A stretch of DNA of 64,000 nucleotides from Flaviaestuariibacter flavus (lineage in GTDB: Bacteria; Bacteroidota; Bacteroidia; Chitinophagales; Chitinophagaceae). Every line of letters starts with the position of its first letter. The stretch's first letter is position 1. The notes beneath the pieces were generated by a model. The model did not search any database and was not told the DNA's origin. It worked only from the letters and a program-made list of their open reading frames with translations. Where the stretch lies: the NCBI RefSeq assembly GCF_004337505.1, contig NZ_SJZI01000008.1, positions 75,914-139,913 on the forward strand, given 5' to 3'. Shown piece after piece: positions 17,189-24,530 of the stretch. A program made the translations under genes and the position numbers.

Positions 17189-18181
17189 ATGAAGATTGAT
17201 ATTCATACCCACATCATGCCCGAGCGGATGCCCAACTGGGTGCAAAAGTTCGGCTATGGCGAATTCATTCATCTCGAGCACCGCAATTGCAGGGCCTGCA
17301 TGATGAAGGGCGACAAGCTCTTTCGCGAGGTGGAGGACAACTGTTTCAAGCCCGAGGCGCGCCTGCCCGAAATGGATGCCACGGGCGTCACGATGCAGGT
17401 GCTGTCGACCATACCGGTGCTTTTTAACTACTGGGCAAAGCCTGCGGACGCCCTCGAAACCTCCCGCTTTTTCAACGATCATATAGCCGAAACCGTTGAC
17501 CGGTCGCCGGAGCGCTTTATCGGCCTCGGCACGGTTCCCCTGCAGGATGTGGACCTGGCCATCGGCGAGCTGGAGCGCTGCATGACAGAGCTGCGGATGC
17601 CGGGTCTGCAGATCGGCACCAACGTCAACGGGCTCAACCTCGGCGACCCGTCGCTGCTGCCCTTCTTTGAAGCAGCGGAGCGGCTCGGCTGCGCGCTCTT
17701 CGTGCATCCCTGGGAGATGATGGGCGAAAAAGACATCCAGAAATACTGGCTGCCCTGGCTGGTGGGCATGCCCGCTGAAACCACGCGCGCCCTCTGCTCG
17801 CTCATCTTCAGCGGCGTGCTGGAAAAATTTCCGAAGCTGCGGATCGCCTTCGCCCACGGCGGCGGCTCCTTCCCCTACACCATCGGCCGCATCGAGCACG
17901 GTTATGCCGTTCGTCCCGACCTGGTGCAGGTCGACAACACCGTCAACCCGCGCGATTACCTGGGACGCTTCTGGGTGGACAGCCTGGTGCACGATCCCGC
18001 CGCCTTTGCCTTTCTGCGTGCCTCAGTGGGTGATGAGAAGATCTGCGTCGGCTCCGACTATCCCTTCCCCCTCGGCGAACATCATCCCGGCGCGCTCGTG
18101 GAAAACCTGGTGACCGATCCGGGTACGCGTGCTAAATTCCTGTCTGAAAACGCCCTCGACTGGCTGGGCATAAACCGGTAA
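17189..18181 (+). CDS. 2-amino-3-carboxymuconate-6-semialdehyde decarboxylase (ACMSD)
   Basis: This 330-residue amidohydrolase-fold decarboxylase has the metal site H6, H8, H173 and D290 (in GSDYPFP) and the catalytic H223 in 'FAHGGGSFPY'. The spacing matches that known for the Pseudomonas enzyme. 'DIHTHIMPERMPNW' and 'EDNCFKPEARLPEMD' are typical of ACMSD. It diverts ACMS from quinolinate/NAD synthesis into catabolism. The ATG after the repeat is preferred over one 36 nt upstream because the conserved first strand starts here. Confidence 0.95.
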   Translation: MKIDIHTHIMPERMPNWVQKFGYGEFIHLEHRNCRACMMKGDKLFREVEDNCFKPEARLPEMDATGVTMQVLSTIPVLFNYWAKPADALETSRFFNDHIAETVDRSPERFIGLGTVPLQDVDLAIGELERCMTELRMPGLQIGTNVNGLNLGDPSLLPFFEAAERLGCALFVHPWEMMGEKDIQKYWLPWLVGMPAETTRALCSLIFSGVLEKFPKLRIAFAHGGGSFPYTIGRIEHGYAVRPDLVQVDNTVNPRDYLGRFWVDSLVHDPAAFAFLRASVGDEKICVGSDYPFPLGEHHPGALVENLVTDPGTRAKFLSENALDWLGINR

Positions 18182-18183
18182 TT

Positions 18184-18561
18184 ATGCGTCTACTCCTTTT
18201 TGCGCTGTTGCTGCTGACGGCCTTTACGGTCCGCGACCAGAACGACCAGCTTTTCGACAAACGCTGGTATTTCGGCTACATGCGCCTCAACGGGCAGGCA
18301 GTGGAGCCGCCGCTGAAAACGGCGCCGGCAAAGCGTCCCTGGATGTATTTCGGGAAAGATGGTGCCTACCAGCAGGGCATGGACGGGCAGGTCGACAAAG
18401 GCATCTGGAAACTGAATAAGGAGTCGGGACGCATCATAACCACGGTTACGGGCCGCAACGGGAAGCCGGACATCAACGACCTCAGGCTGCTGAAGGTCAC
18501 CGCCGATTCGCTGGAGCTCGAAGACCCCGACGGCGCCGTCCTGGGTATGCTCAGTAAATAA
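18184..18561 (+). CDS. Small secreted hypothetical protein (lipocalin-like)
   Basis: This 125-residue protein has a signal peptide (MRLLLFALLLLTAFT). The mature part alternates short strands ('WYFGYMRLNGQAV', 'MYFGKDGAYQQGMDGQVDKGIWKLNKES', 'LRLLKVTADSLELED'), as in small lipocalin-like or META-type proteins of Bacteroidota. It begins 3 bp after the ACMSD stop and is surely co-transcribed with it. A role in the pathway cannot be read from the sequence. Its 3' end overlaps a convergent gene relic. Confidence 0.75.
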   Translation: MRLLLFALLLLTAFTVRDQNDQLFDKRWYFGYMRLNGQAVEPPLKTAPAKRPWMYFGKDGAYQQGMDGQVDKGIWKLNKESGRIITTVTGRNGKPDINDLRLLKVTADSLELEDPDGAVLGMLSK

Positions 18562-18670
18562 GCGCTTTCCGCATCCGGAAGTTGTGGAGCACCGCGCCGT
18601 CAAGGGGCACCTCCTGCTGTCTTAACACGGTGAATTCGTTGTGTTCGAAAAACGGCCTTGCCGTGATGCG
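18551..18670 (-). pseudogene. C-terminal remnant of a GNAT acetyltransferase
   Basis: On the minus strand a 39-codon stretch reads ITARPFFEHNEFTVLRQQ, then EVPLDGAVLHNFRMRKALIY and a stop. This matches the end of many GNAT acetyltransferases (A-x-PFFEKxGF...QQ-x-V-x-L-RGV-x-L-x-NFxMxK). The acetyl-CoA-binding part is missing. The stretch starts just after the stop of the PaiB-like gene and overlaps the 3' end of the convergent small secreted gene by about 11 bp. It is a truncated relic without a start of its own. Confidence 0.6.
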
Positions 18671-18676
18671 CGGCAC

Positions 18677-19312
18677 TCATTTCGTAAAAAGGCGCTCTTC
18701 GCCGTCCTCCATGATTTTTGCAACGGCCTGCGCTTCGGAATCACCTTCGCGGAGCTTGCCGATGATATTGCGGTAGCTCTCCTGGTCGCGGTTCTGGCTC
18801 ATCTTGAAAACGTGCTCGAGGCTTTCTACGTCCACCTCAAAGCCACGGATTGCTTTTACCAGGCGGCTCGTGTAATCTTTGGGCAGGTTATCGTATGCCG
18901 TGGGAGATGCTGCATTGCCGCCTTCAAAGTGCAGGCTCGTCCTGCGCATCACTTCGATTAATCCTGCGTCGTCAAGAAAACGCATCGGGCCGCGGGCATG
19001 CACCGAGCGGTAGTTCCAGGTGGAACCCTGCTGCGGGTTGCTGTACCAGCTGGCACTGACATAAGCATGCGCGCCACTGAAAACGCACAGCACATTCGGG
19101 TTGGCGCTGAAGGCCAGCTCATGATCGGTCTTGCGCATCATATGACCGGAGAGAAACAGTTTGCCCGCCCGCTCTTCCACCAGCACCGGGATCTGTGTAG
19201 CTACGGGAAGACCTTCCCCGGATACGCCGATTACCATCGCAAAGGGATGTTCGGTAATGAATTGCTTCACGAGCGCTGCATCTTGCTCCTTGAATTCAGG
19301 AAGGTTGTACAT
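18677..19312 (-). CDS. PaiB-like FMN-binding protein
   Basis: This 211-residue protein has the split-barrel flavin fold and the family signatures 'HPFAMVIG' (about 22-29), 'SGHMMRKTDHE', 'VFSGAHAYVSASWY' and 'WNYRSVHARG'. The family is annotated 'FMN-binding negative transcriptional regulator' from Bacillus PaiB, which regulates protease and sporulation genes. In Bacteroidota the role is undefined. The acetyltransferase relic just downstream recalls the paiA (acetyltransferase)-paiB gene pair. Confidence 0.88.
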   Translation of the reverse strand: MYNLPEFKEQDAALVKQFITEHPFAMVIGVSGEGLPVATQIPVLVEERAGKLFLSGHMMRKTDHELAFSANPNVLCVFSGAHAYVSASWYSNPQQGSTWNYRSVHARGPMRFLDDAGLIEVMRRTSLHFEGGNAASPTAYDNLPKDYTSRLVKAIRGFEVDVESLEHVFKMSQNRDQESYRNIIGKLREGDSEAQAVAKIMEDGEERLFTK

Positions 19313-19387
19313 GGCTCAAAAATAAAATGCAGCGCTGTGAACGCTGCATCGAATCTTTTAACTCCGGCAATTCGGGGGATGAATCGC

Positions 19388-20482
19388 TTATTCCACGACA
19401 TCGGCGATCTGCTCAGGATTGAAGTGCGCGTTGCGCATCGACACCGAGCGGGCCACGAGACCGGCAAATTCTTCGAAGGCCGTCCGCGTGATGCGGTCGT
19501 CGGTCATCATCACCGGTACACCGATATCACCACCCTCGCGGATGCTTTGCACCAGCGGGATCTGGCCCAGGAAGGGCAGGTCGTATTCGTCGGCGAGGCG
19601 CTTGCCGCCTTCCTTTCCGAAGATGAAATACTTGTGATCGGGCAGTTCCGCGGGGGTGAAATAGCTCATGTTCTCCACAAGGCCGATGATGGGCACGTTC
19701 ATCTGCGCCTGTCCGAACATGGCGATGCCTTTCTTCGCGTCGGCGAGGGCCACGTCCTGCGGTGTCGTCACTACCACCACACCGGTTACGGGCGCGGTCT
19801 GCATCACGGTCATGTGGATGTCGCCGGTGCCGGGCGGCATGTCGATCACCAGGTAATCGAGCTCACCCCAGTGCACGTCGGTGATGAACTGACGGATGGC
19901 GCTCGAGGCCATCGGGCCGCGCCATACCACGGCGTCTTTTTCGTTCACCAGCAGGCCGATGGAAAGCAGCTTGATGCCATAGCGCTCCAGGGGCACGATG
20001 TAGGCCTTTTCGCCGATCTGCGTCATCATGGGCCGCTCACCGCGCACCCCGAACATGATGGGCACGCTGGGGCCGTAGATATCGGCGTCGAGAAGTCCTA
20101 CCGAGGCGCCGCCGGCCGCCAGGGCCAGGGCAAGGTTGGCCGACACGGTGCTCTTGCCCACGCCGCCCTTGCCGCTCACTACGGCAATGATATTCTTCAC
20201 GCCCGGGAGCACGCTGCTCTTGTCGGCACGGATGGTGGTGGTGCTGGAGGTAAAGTTGACGGTAACATTGGCCTCTTTGTTCACCAGCAGCTTGATGGCA
20301 TTGATGCTGGCCTTCTGCATCATGTCCTTCATGGGACAGGCAGGTGTGGTGAGGACGATGGTAAAGGAAACATCGTTGCCGCTGATCTCCAGATCGCGGA
20401 TCATATTGAGGGTGACAAGGTCTTTGCCGAGGTCGGGCTCCTGTACGTTGCCCAGCGCTTTGAGCACTTCTTCACGGGTCAT
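19388..20482 (-). CDS. Mrp/ApbC-type P-loop ATPase, Fe-S carrier family
   Basis: This 364-residue protein has an N-terminal MIP18/DUF59 domain (about 1-85, with 'TTPACPMKDMM') and an Mrp ATPase domain with the deviant Walker A SGKGGVGKST (103-112), 'DADIYGPSVP' and 'DYLVIDMPPGTGD'. Mrp/ApbC proteins carry and transfer Fe-S clusters. The usual C-terminal CxxC after 'ENMSYF' is absent and reads 'TPAELPDHKY' instead. It is divergent from a carboxypeptidase-regulatory-like gene, with TAACTTTG upstream. Confidence 0.92.
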   Translation of the reverse strand: MTREEVLKALGNVQEPDLGKDLVTLNMIRDLEISGNDVSFTIVLTTPACPMKDMMQKASINAIKLLVNKEANVTVNFTSSTTTIRADKSSVLPGVKNIIAVVSGKGGVGKSTVSANLALALAAGGASVGLLDADIYGPSVPIMFGVRGERPMMTQIGEKAYIVPLERYGIKLLSIGLLVNEKDAVVWRGPMASSAIRQFITDVHWGELDYLVIDMPPGTGDIHMTVMQTAPVTGVVVVTTPQDVALADAKKGIAMFGQAQMNVPIIGLVENMSYFTPAELPDHKYFIFGKEGGKRLADEYDLPFLGQIPLVQSIREGGDIGVPVMMTDDRITRTAFEEFAGLVARSVSMRNAHFNPEQIADVVE

Positions 20483-20513
20483 GGCGGCGGCGTTATTTTT
20501 GTTAACGAATGCG

Positions 20514-20521
20514 CAAAGTTA
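20514..20521 (-). promoter_or_regulatory. -7 element of the mrp-like gene
   Basis: TAACTTTG on the minus strand, 31 nt before the ATG. Confidence 0.5.
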
Positions 20522-20566
20522 GCACAAAGCCGCTTGCCCGGTGGATGCCGAACGGCCGTATCGGGC

Positions 20567-20574
20567 TATTTTTG
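20567..20574 (+). promoter_or_regulatory. -7 element of the 20580 gene
   Basis: TATTTTTG, 5 nt before the ATG at 20580. It lies within 50 bp of the oppositely directed mrp promoter. Confidence 0.55.
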
Positions 20575-20579
20575 AGGTG

Positions 20580-21218
20580 ATGAGAAAATGGCTACCCCTG
20601 CTGCTGCTCCTCTTTTTTGCCCAAAAAGCCAGTGCCCAGTTTGAAGGCGTCAAAGACTCCGTGGTGCAGCTTTACGGCGTTGTTATGACCGCCGATTCGC
20701 TGGTTGGCATCCCGGCCGTGAGCATTACCATCAAAGGCCAGAACCGCGGCACCATCACCAACAACCAGGGCGTTTTCTCCATCGTGGTGCTGAAGGGCGA
20801 TATCGTGGAATTCACCCACGTGAGCTACAAGCCCAAAACCGTCGTCATCCCCCGCGACCTGAAGGAGAACCAGCAAAGCATGGTGCAGCTGATGGTGGAA
20901 GACACGGTGTATCTCCCGGCTACGATCATCCGCCCCCGCCCCACCCCGCAGCAGTTCGGCCGCGACTTCGTCAACACCAAGGTGCCCGATGACGATATCG
21001 AGATCGCCCGTCGCAACAACGACGTGGCCAAGCGCCGCGTGCTGATGCAAACAATGCCTGCCGACGGCCGCGAAGCCACCAATATGCAGTTCCGCAACAT
21101 CGCGAACAAGGCTGTCTACTCCGGCCAGATGCCGCCGCAGAACATCTTCAACCCGGCGGCCTGGGCAGAGTTCATCAAGGCCTGGAAGCGCGGGGATTTT
21201 AAGAAAAAGTCGGAATAG
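20580..21218 (+). CDS. CarboxypepD_reg-like domain protein
   Basis: This 212-residue exported protein has a signal peptide (MRKWLPLLLLLFFAQKASAQ). A transthyretin-like regulatory domain follows ('LYGVVMTADSLVGIPAVSITIKGQ', 'GTITNNQGVFSIVVLKGDIVEFTHVSYKPKTVVIP'), as found at the N-terminus of TonB-dependent receptors and as free-standing proteins. The C-terminal half (residues ~110-212) has no recognised domain. The start follows the -7 element by 5 nt; an ATG 39 nt upstream would overlap it. An AT-rich island begins 45 bp downstream. Confidence 0.85.
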   Translation: MRKWLPLLLLLFFAQKASAQFEGVKDSVVQLYGVVMTADSLVGIPAVSITIKGQNRGTITNNQGVFSIVVLKGDIVEFTHVSYKPKTVVIPRDLKENQQSMVQLMVEDTVYLPATIIRPRPTPQQFGRDFVNTKVPDDDIEIARRNNDVAKRRVLMQTMPADGREATNMQFRNIANKAVYSGQMPPQNIFNPAAWAEFIKAWKRGDFKKKSE

Positions 21219-21303
21219 TAGGGAATTATTCGAACTGAGAATCTTGCAACATGAAATAATCGTCTAATTCAAATCTTTTACATTTAGATCGCAAAACGAC
21301 CAT

Positions 21304-22395
21304 ATGTTGGAAGAAAAAGACATTATCGAATTAGATAGTGATACAGAGGAAGAAGATAATAATGATGGCGGAATATATCCATATGATCCGGCGTTCACAG
21401 ATATTGAAATCGGTGACACGCCATTTACTATTTATGAATATTTACGTCAGCTAAAGAAAGATAAAATTACAATTCAACCTGATTTCCAGAGAAACCAAGT
21501 TTGGAAAATCCACCAGAAAAGCAAGTTTATTGAGTCAATTATTCTAAACTTCCCCCTTCCTCCTATTTACTTAAACGAAACAAAGGAATCTAGATACATT
21601 GTTATTGATGGACTGCAGCGAACTACAGCTCTAAAAGAATATTATGACGGAGCATTTGCGTTAGAAGGTATCGAGGCGCTACCTAAATATAATGGGAAAT
21701 ATTTCAAGGATCTACCTGAAAGTCTTCAATCGAAATTTGAAGATAAAAAGCTCACTGTGTTCGTTTTGAAGCCATCTACACCCATGGTTGTTATTTATGA
21801 TTTATTTAATAGGATTAACACCGGTGGAACTCAATTAAATCGGCAAGAAGTTAGAAACTGTATTTTCATCGGCAAGTCGACCAGATTGCTTAAGGACCTT
21901 TCGGAAAAACCATATTTCCGAAAGGCAATTGATTTCGGTGTGCGCGATAATAGAATGAAGGATCGAGAGGTTGTTCTTCGATACCTCGCGTTTAGATGGT
22001 TCGATTACAACTCTGAATATACTGGGGATATGAGTAGTTATGTAGAGGCAGCTATGCGAAAAATAAATATCATGGAAGATCATCAAATTGACGACATGAT
22101 AGATGACTTCGAAAGAGTAATGAACTGGTCGTTTCGTATTTGGCGACATAAGAACTTCCGTATTCCGACACAACATACCAGAGGTACAATTAATACTGCT
22201 ATTCTAGAGAGCGTCTGCAATTATTTATCATCAAAAGATGACCAATTCTTAGTAGAGAATGAACATATAATTTATCACAATTATTTTACATTGATAGCTG
22301 ATAAAGTCTATTTAGAGGCTGTAACGAAATCAACTGGCAATAGGCAAAAAGTTATCGACCGCTTTCGATTGGCACATTTACTACTAAATCCATAG
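21304..22395 (+). CDS. DUF262 domain protein
   Basis: This 363-residue protein has an acidic start (residues 4-21). The ParB/Srx-like DUF262 fold follows with 'IQPDFQRNQVWK' (57-68), 'IDGLQRT' (101-107, the DGQQR-type motif) and 'FNRINTGGTQLNRQEVRNC' (168-186). DUF262 is the N-terminal NTPase/sensor half of GmrSD/BrxU-type restriction enzymes. The DUF1524 HNH nuclease half is not present: the C-terminus (from ~230) is helical without an HNH motif. It is the first gene of the three-gene operon. I infer a phage- or nucleotide-sensing role. Confidence 0.85.
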   Translation: MLEEKDIIELDSDTEEEDNNDGGIYPYDPAFTDIEIGDTPFTIYEYLRQLKKDKITIQPDFQRNQVWKIHQKSKFIESIILNFPLPPIYLNETKESRYIVIDGLQRTTALKEYYDGAFALEGIEALPKYNGKYFKDLPESLQSKFEDKKLTVFVLKPSTPMVVIYDLFNRINTGGTQLNRQEVRNCIFIGKSTRLLKDLSEKPYFRKAIDFGVRDNRMKDREVVLRYLAFRWFDYNSEYTGDMSSYVEAAMRKINIMEDHQIDDMIDDFERVMNWSFRIWRHKNFRIPTQHTRGTINTAILESVCNYLSSKDDQFLVENEHIIYHNYFTLIADKVYLEAVTKSTGNRQKVIDRFRLAHLLLNP

Positions 22396-22397
22396 AA

Positions 22398-23609
22398 ATG
22401 GTAAATTTTATTCAGATAAACAATTTCAAATGCTTTCAAGAATCGCCGGTGTTCCACTTCGGAAAACTAAATTTATTAACCGGAATTAACGGGCGAGGGA
22501 AATCAACAGTTTTACAAAGTATCCTATTACTTTCTCAATCATTTGAAGCAACTGGAAAAATCGAAAAGCTTGTCCTTAACGGGCGTTATATTCAACTAGG
22601 AAACTTTGATGATATTAAAAATAGCGATACCCCTAGAAATACTGCAATTAGCTTCAATATCGGCGTGAATGATCATCTCAAAGCAAATTTGACTTTTGAT
22701 GAAGATGAAACCGATGACCTAATTGCTAAATCCGGAAAGTATGAAGTCATAGTAAGCGAAGAGTTCGAGGAAATTTCTAAATTGGATCAAATCTTAGGCC
22801 TCTTTCAAGAAAACTTAAAGGACTCTTTCCAAGGCATCCCGGATCCAACTCACATGTTTATCGAATCGAAGAAGATATTTTTCAACCAAGGAATTAAAAA
22901 CATTCACTACATAAGCGCCGATCGATTAGGTCCTGTTAAGTATGTTGACAAAGCAAGATTGAAGGGCGAAGACTTCCAAAATGTTGGACCAAAGGGAGAA
23001 TACGTTTTAAATGTTTTATCGAGGCCGGACTTACCGTCTGTTCATGAAAACTTATATATCGGAGAGAATGCCAACTCAGTCAGACAACAAACAGAGGAAT
23101 GGTTGTCCTACATTCTAGAAGGGGCGAAAATCCGTTTGGAAGGAATGGAAAAATCCAGCAGTGTCCTTTGGATGTTAATTAATAATCGAAATACCTCCCA
23201 TAATTACAAACCGACTAACGTTGGATTCGGCTACAGTTACATTTTGCCACTAATTGTGACTGGTTTGATTGCGCAAAAAGGCGATGTCATTATCATTGAA
23301 AACCCTGAGGCCCACCTTCATCCTAGAGCACAATCTAGAATCGCCGAGTTCTTTTCAAAAGTTGCATCCTGCGGTGTTCAAGTATTTATTGAATCGCACA
23401 GTGAGCACATATTGAATGGCCTACGAGTAAGTGCTTTAAACCCAAATATTTCACTCGATCGAGAGGACATCACTATTCAATATTTCAACGAAAACTTTCG
23501 TCCAACCCTACTGACTATCCAAGAAAAAGGAAAAATAGACAATTGGCCCGCCGGATTTTTTGATCAACAAGAGATTGATTTAGCTAAAATCTTTAAACTA
23601 GGCAAATAG
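22398..23609 (+). CDS. AAA ATPase with DUF3696 C-terminus
   Basis: This 403-residue ABC/SMC-like ATPase has Walker A GINGRGKST (29-37), the signature-like 'NVGFGYSYILPLI' (274-286), Walker B 'VIIIENPEAHLHP' (297-309) and the switch His in 'IESHSEHILNGLR' (331-343). It ends with the DUF3696 signature 'NWPAGFFDQ' (382-390). No Toprim domain is fused, unlike OLD nucleases. ATPases of this type are sensors or motors in many defence systems. The gene starts 2 nt after the DUF262 gene, so equimolar expression is likely. Confidence 0.88.
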   Translation: MVNFIQINNFKCFQESPVFHFGKLNLLTGINGRGKSTVLQSILLLSQSFEATGKIEKLVLNGRYIQLGNFDDIKNSDTPRNTAISFNIGVNDHLKANLTFDEDETDDLIAKSGKYEVIVSEEFEEISKLDQILGLFQENLKDSFQGIPDPTHMFIESKKIFFNQGIKNIHYISADRLGPVKYVDKARLKGEDFQNVGPKGEYVLNVLSRPDLPSVHENLYIGENANSVRQQTEEWLSYILEGAKIRLEGMEKSSSVLWMLINNRNTSHNYKPTNVGFGYSYILPLIVTGLIAQKGDVIIIENPEAHLHPRAQSRIAEFFSKVASCGVQVFIESHSEHILNGLRVSALNPNISLDREDITIQYFNENFRPTLLTIQEKGKIDNWPAGFFDQQEIDLAKIFKLGK

Positions 23610-23612
23610 TGC

Positions 23613-24518
23613 ATGATTGCAGAGCTGTACATAATACCGGAATCTTTTCAGCATAATAACACTTATTCTGCAATTGAAATAGAAAATAAGATAAAGCAAC
23701 TTGCAATTGATTTTACATACATTAATGAACATGCAGACCGGAATAAGCTTTATGTCAACTATGATTTAATTTATGTTGTTAGTTTCTATGGCGATTTTTT
23801 AGTTAGCGACTTCTTTGAGCGCGCCGATGAACTGAAAAAAATCATTGATCGAGACGTAGTCAACGCTCTTCTTGGTTTACTTCAAAGAGCAAATAATAGG
23901 AACTTTACATCCGAAGAAGTCATCCAAGATCTATTACCACTTCATGATCACAATACCTGTCATGGAGTAATAGCGTTTCATAGAATCGATGGTGTAGCAG
24001 AAGAGTCGCAACTGATATACGGGATAGAGGGCTGGTATAAATTTCGAAGGTATTTTTTAGCGCAATATCCGAATCAAGATTTCATAAGTGAATGTAGCAT
24101 ATATTTTCCCAACCTCTATTTTCATCCAAGGGTCAACAATACTGTAGTTGCGATACTTCCTGATTTCGCAAAGTCAATAGTAAAACATCTCGGATATTTG
24201 AATGACGTCTTTTTTTATTACCGCCAAAGGAGATTTGAGAATGAGTCGATCAAATACCAAACACTGACGAGTGAGTGTAATCTAGAAGAGCCAGCGGCGT
24301 CAAAAGACAAAAATTCGGCAAAACGTCAACTCACTTTTACATTTCAAAATAATCGAGGGGAAAATATAGATGTGACTTGCTACCCACATTTGAGACTTTC
24401 ACAAAGTGACAATCTTGGTGATTCAAAACATTATCAATACCGGATATATTTCCATGAAGGTCTACAAGAGATTAGTGAACATAAAATTTTGATTGGTCAT
24501 ATAGGGGTTCATTTATAA
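23613..24518 (+). CDS. Unknown protein of the DUF262/AAA island
   Basis: This 301-residue soluble protein has no signal peptide or membrane segment. I do not recognise a domain. Motif-like stretches are 'LLPLHDHNTCHGVIAFHRIDG' (about 107-127, rich in His/Asp/Cys), 'IYGIEGWYKFRRYFL' (135-149), 'YFPNLYFHPRV' (164-174) and a C-terminal 'YRIYFHEGL...KILIGHIGVHL' (276-301). The intact C-terminal box ends exactly at the stop. It is third in the operon, 3 nt after the ATPase gene, and may be the effector. That is inference. Confidence 0.8.
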   Translation: MIAELYIIPESFQHNNTYSAIEIENKIKQLAIDFTYINEHADRNKLYVNYDLIYVVSFYGDFLVSDFFERADELKKIIDRDVVNALLGLLQRANNRNFTSEEVIQDLLPLHDHNTCHGVIAFHRIDGVAEESQLIYGIEGWYKFRRYFLAQYPNQDFISECSIYFPNLYFHPRVNNTVVAILPDFAKSIVKHLGYLNDVFFYYRQRRFENESIKYQTLTSECNLEEPAASKDKNSAKRQLTFTFQNNRGENIDVTCYPHLRLSQSDNLGDSKHYQYRIYFHEGLQEISEHKILIGHIGVHL

Positions 24519-24530
24519 CGTCTAATCAAC

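Larger units (their letters stand above)
21261..24526. other. AT-rich three-gene genomic island
   Basis: Base composition drops sharply here: a sampled 60-nt line at 21481 is 35% G+C against 60% at 20701. The island holds three close-packed plus-strand genes (spacers 2 and 3 nt). The 8-mer CGTCTAAT lies at 21261-21268, 36 bp before the first gene, and again at 24519-24526, directly after the stop of the third. No integrase or tRNA is attached. TACATTTA (21279-21286) is a likely promoter. Confidence 0.75.

Noticed and set aside
18998-20575. Plus-strand frame of 525 codons
   Set aside because: Antisense to the PaiB-like and mrp genes; His/Gly-rich shadow.
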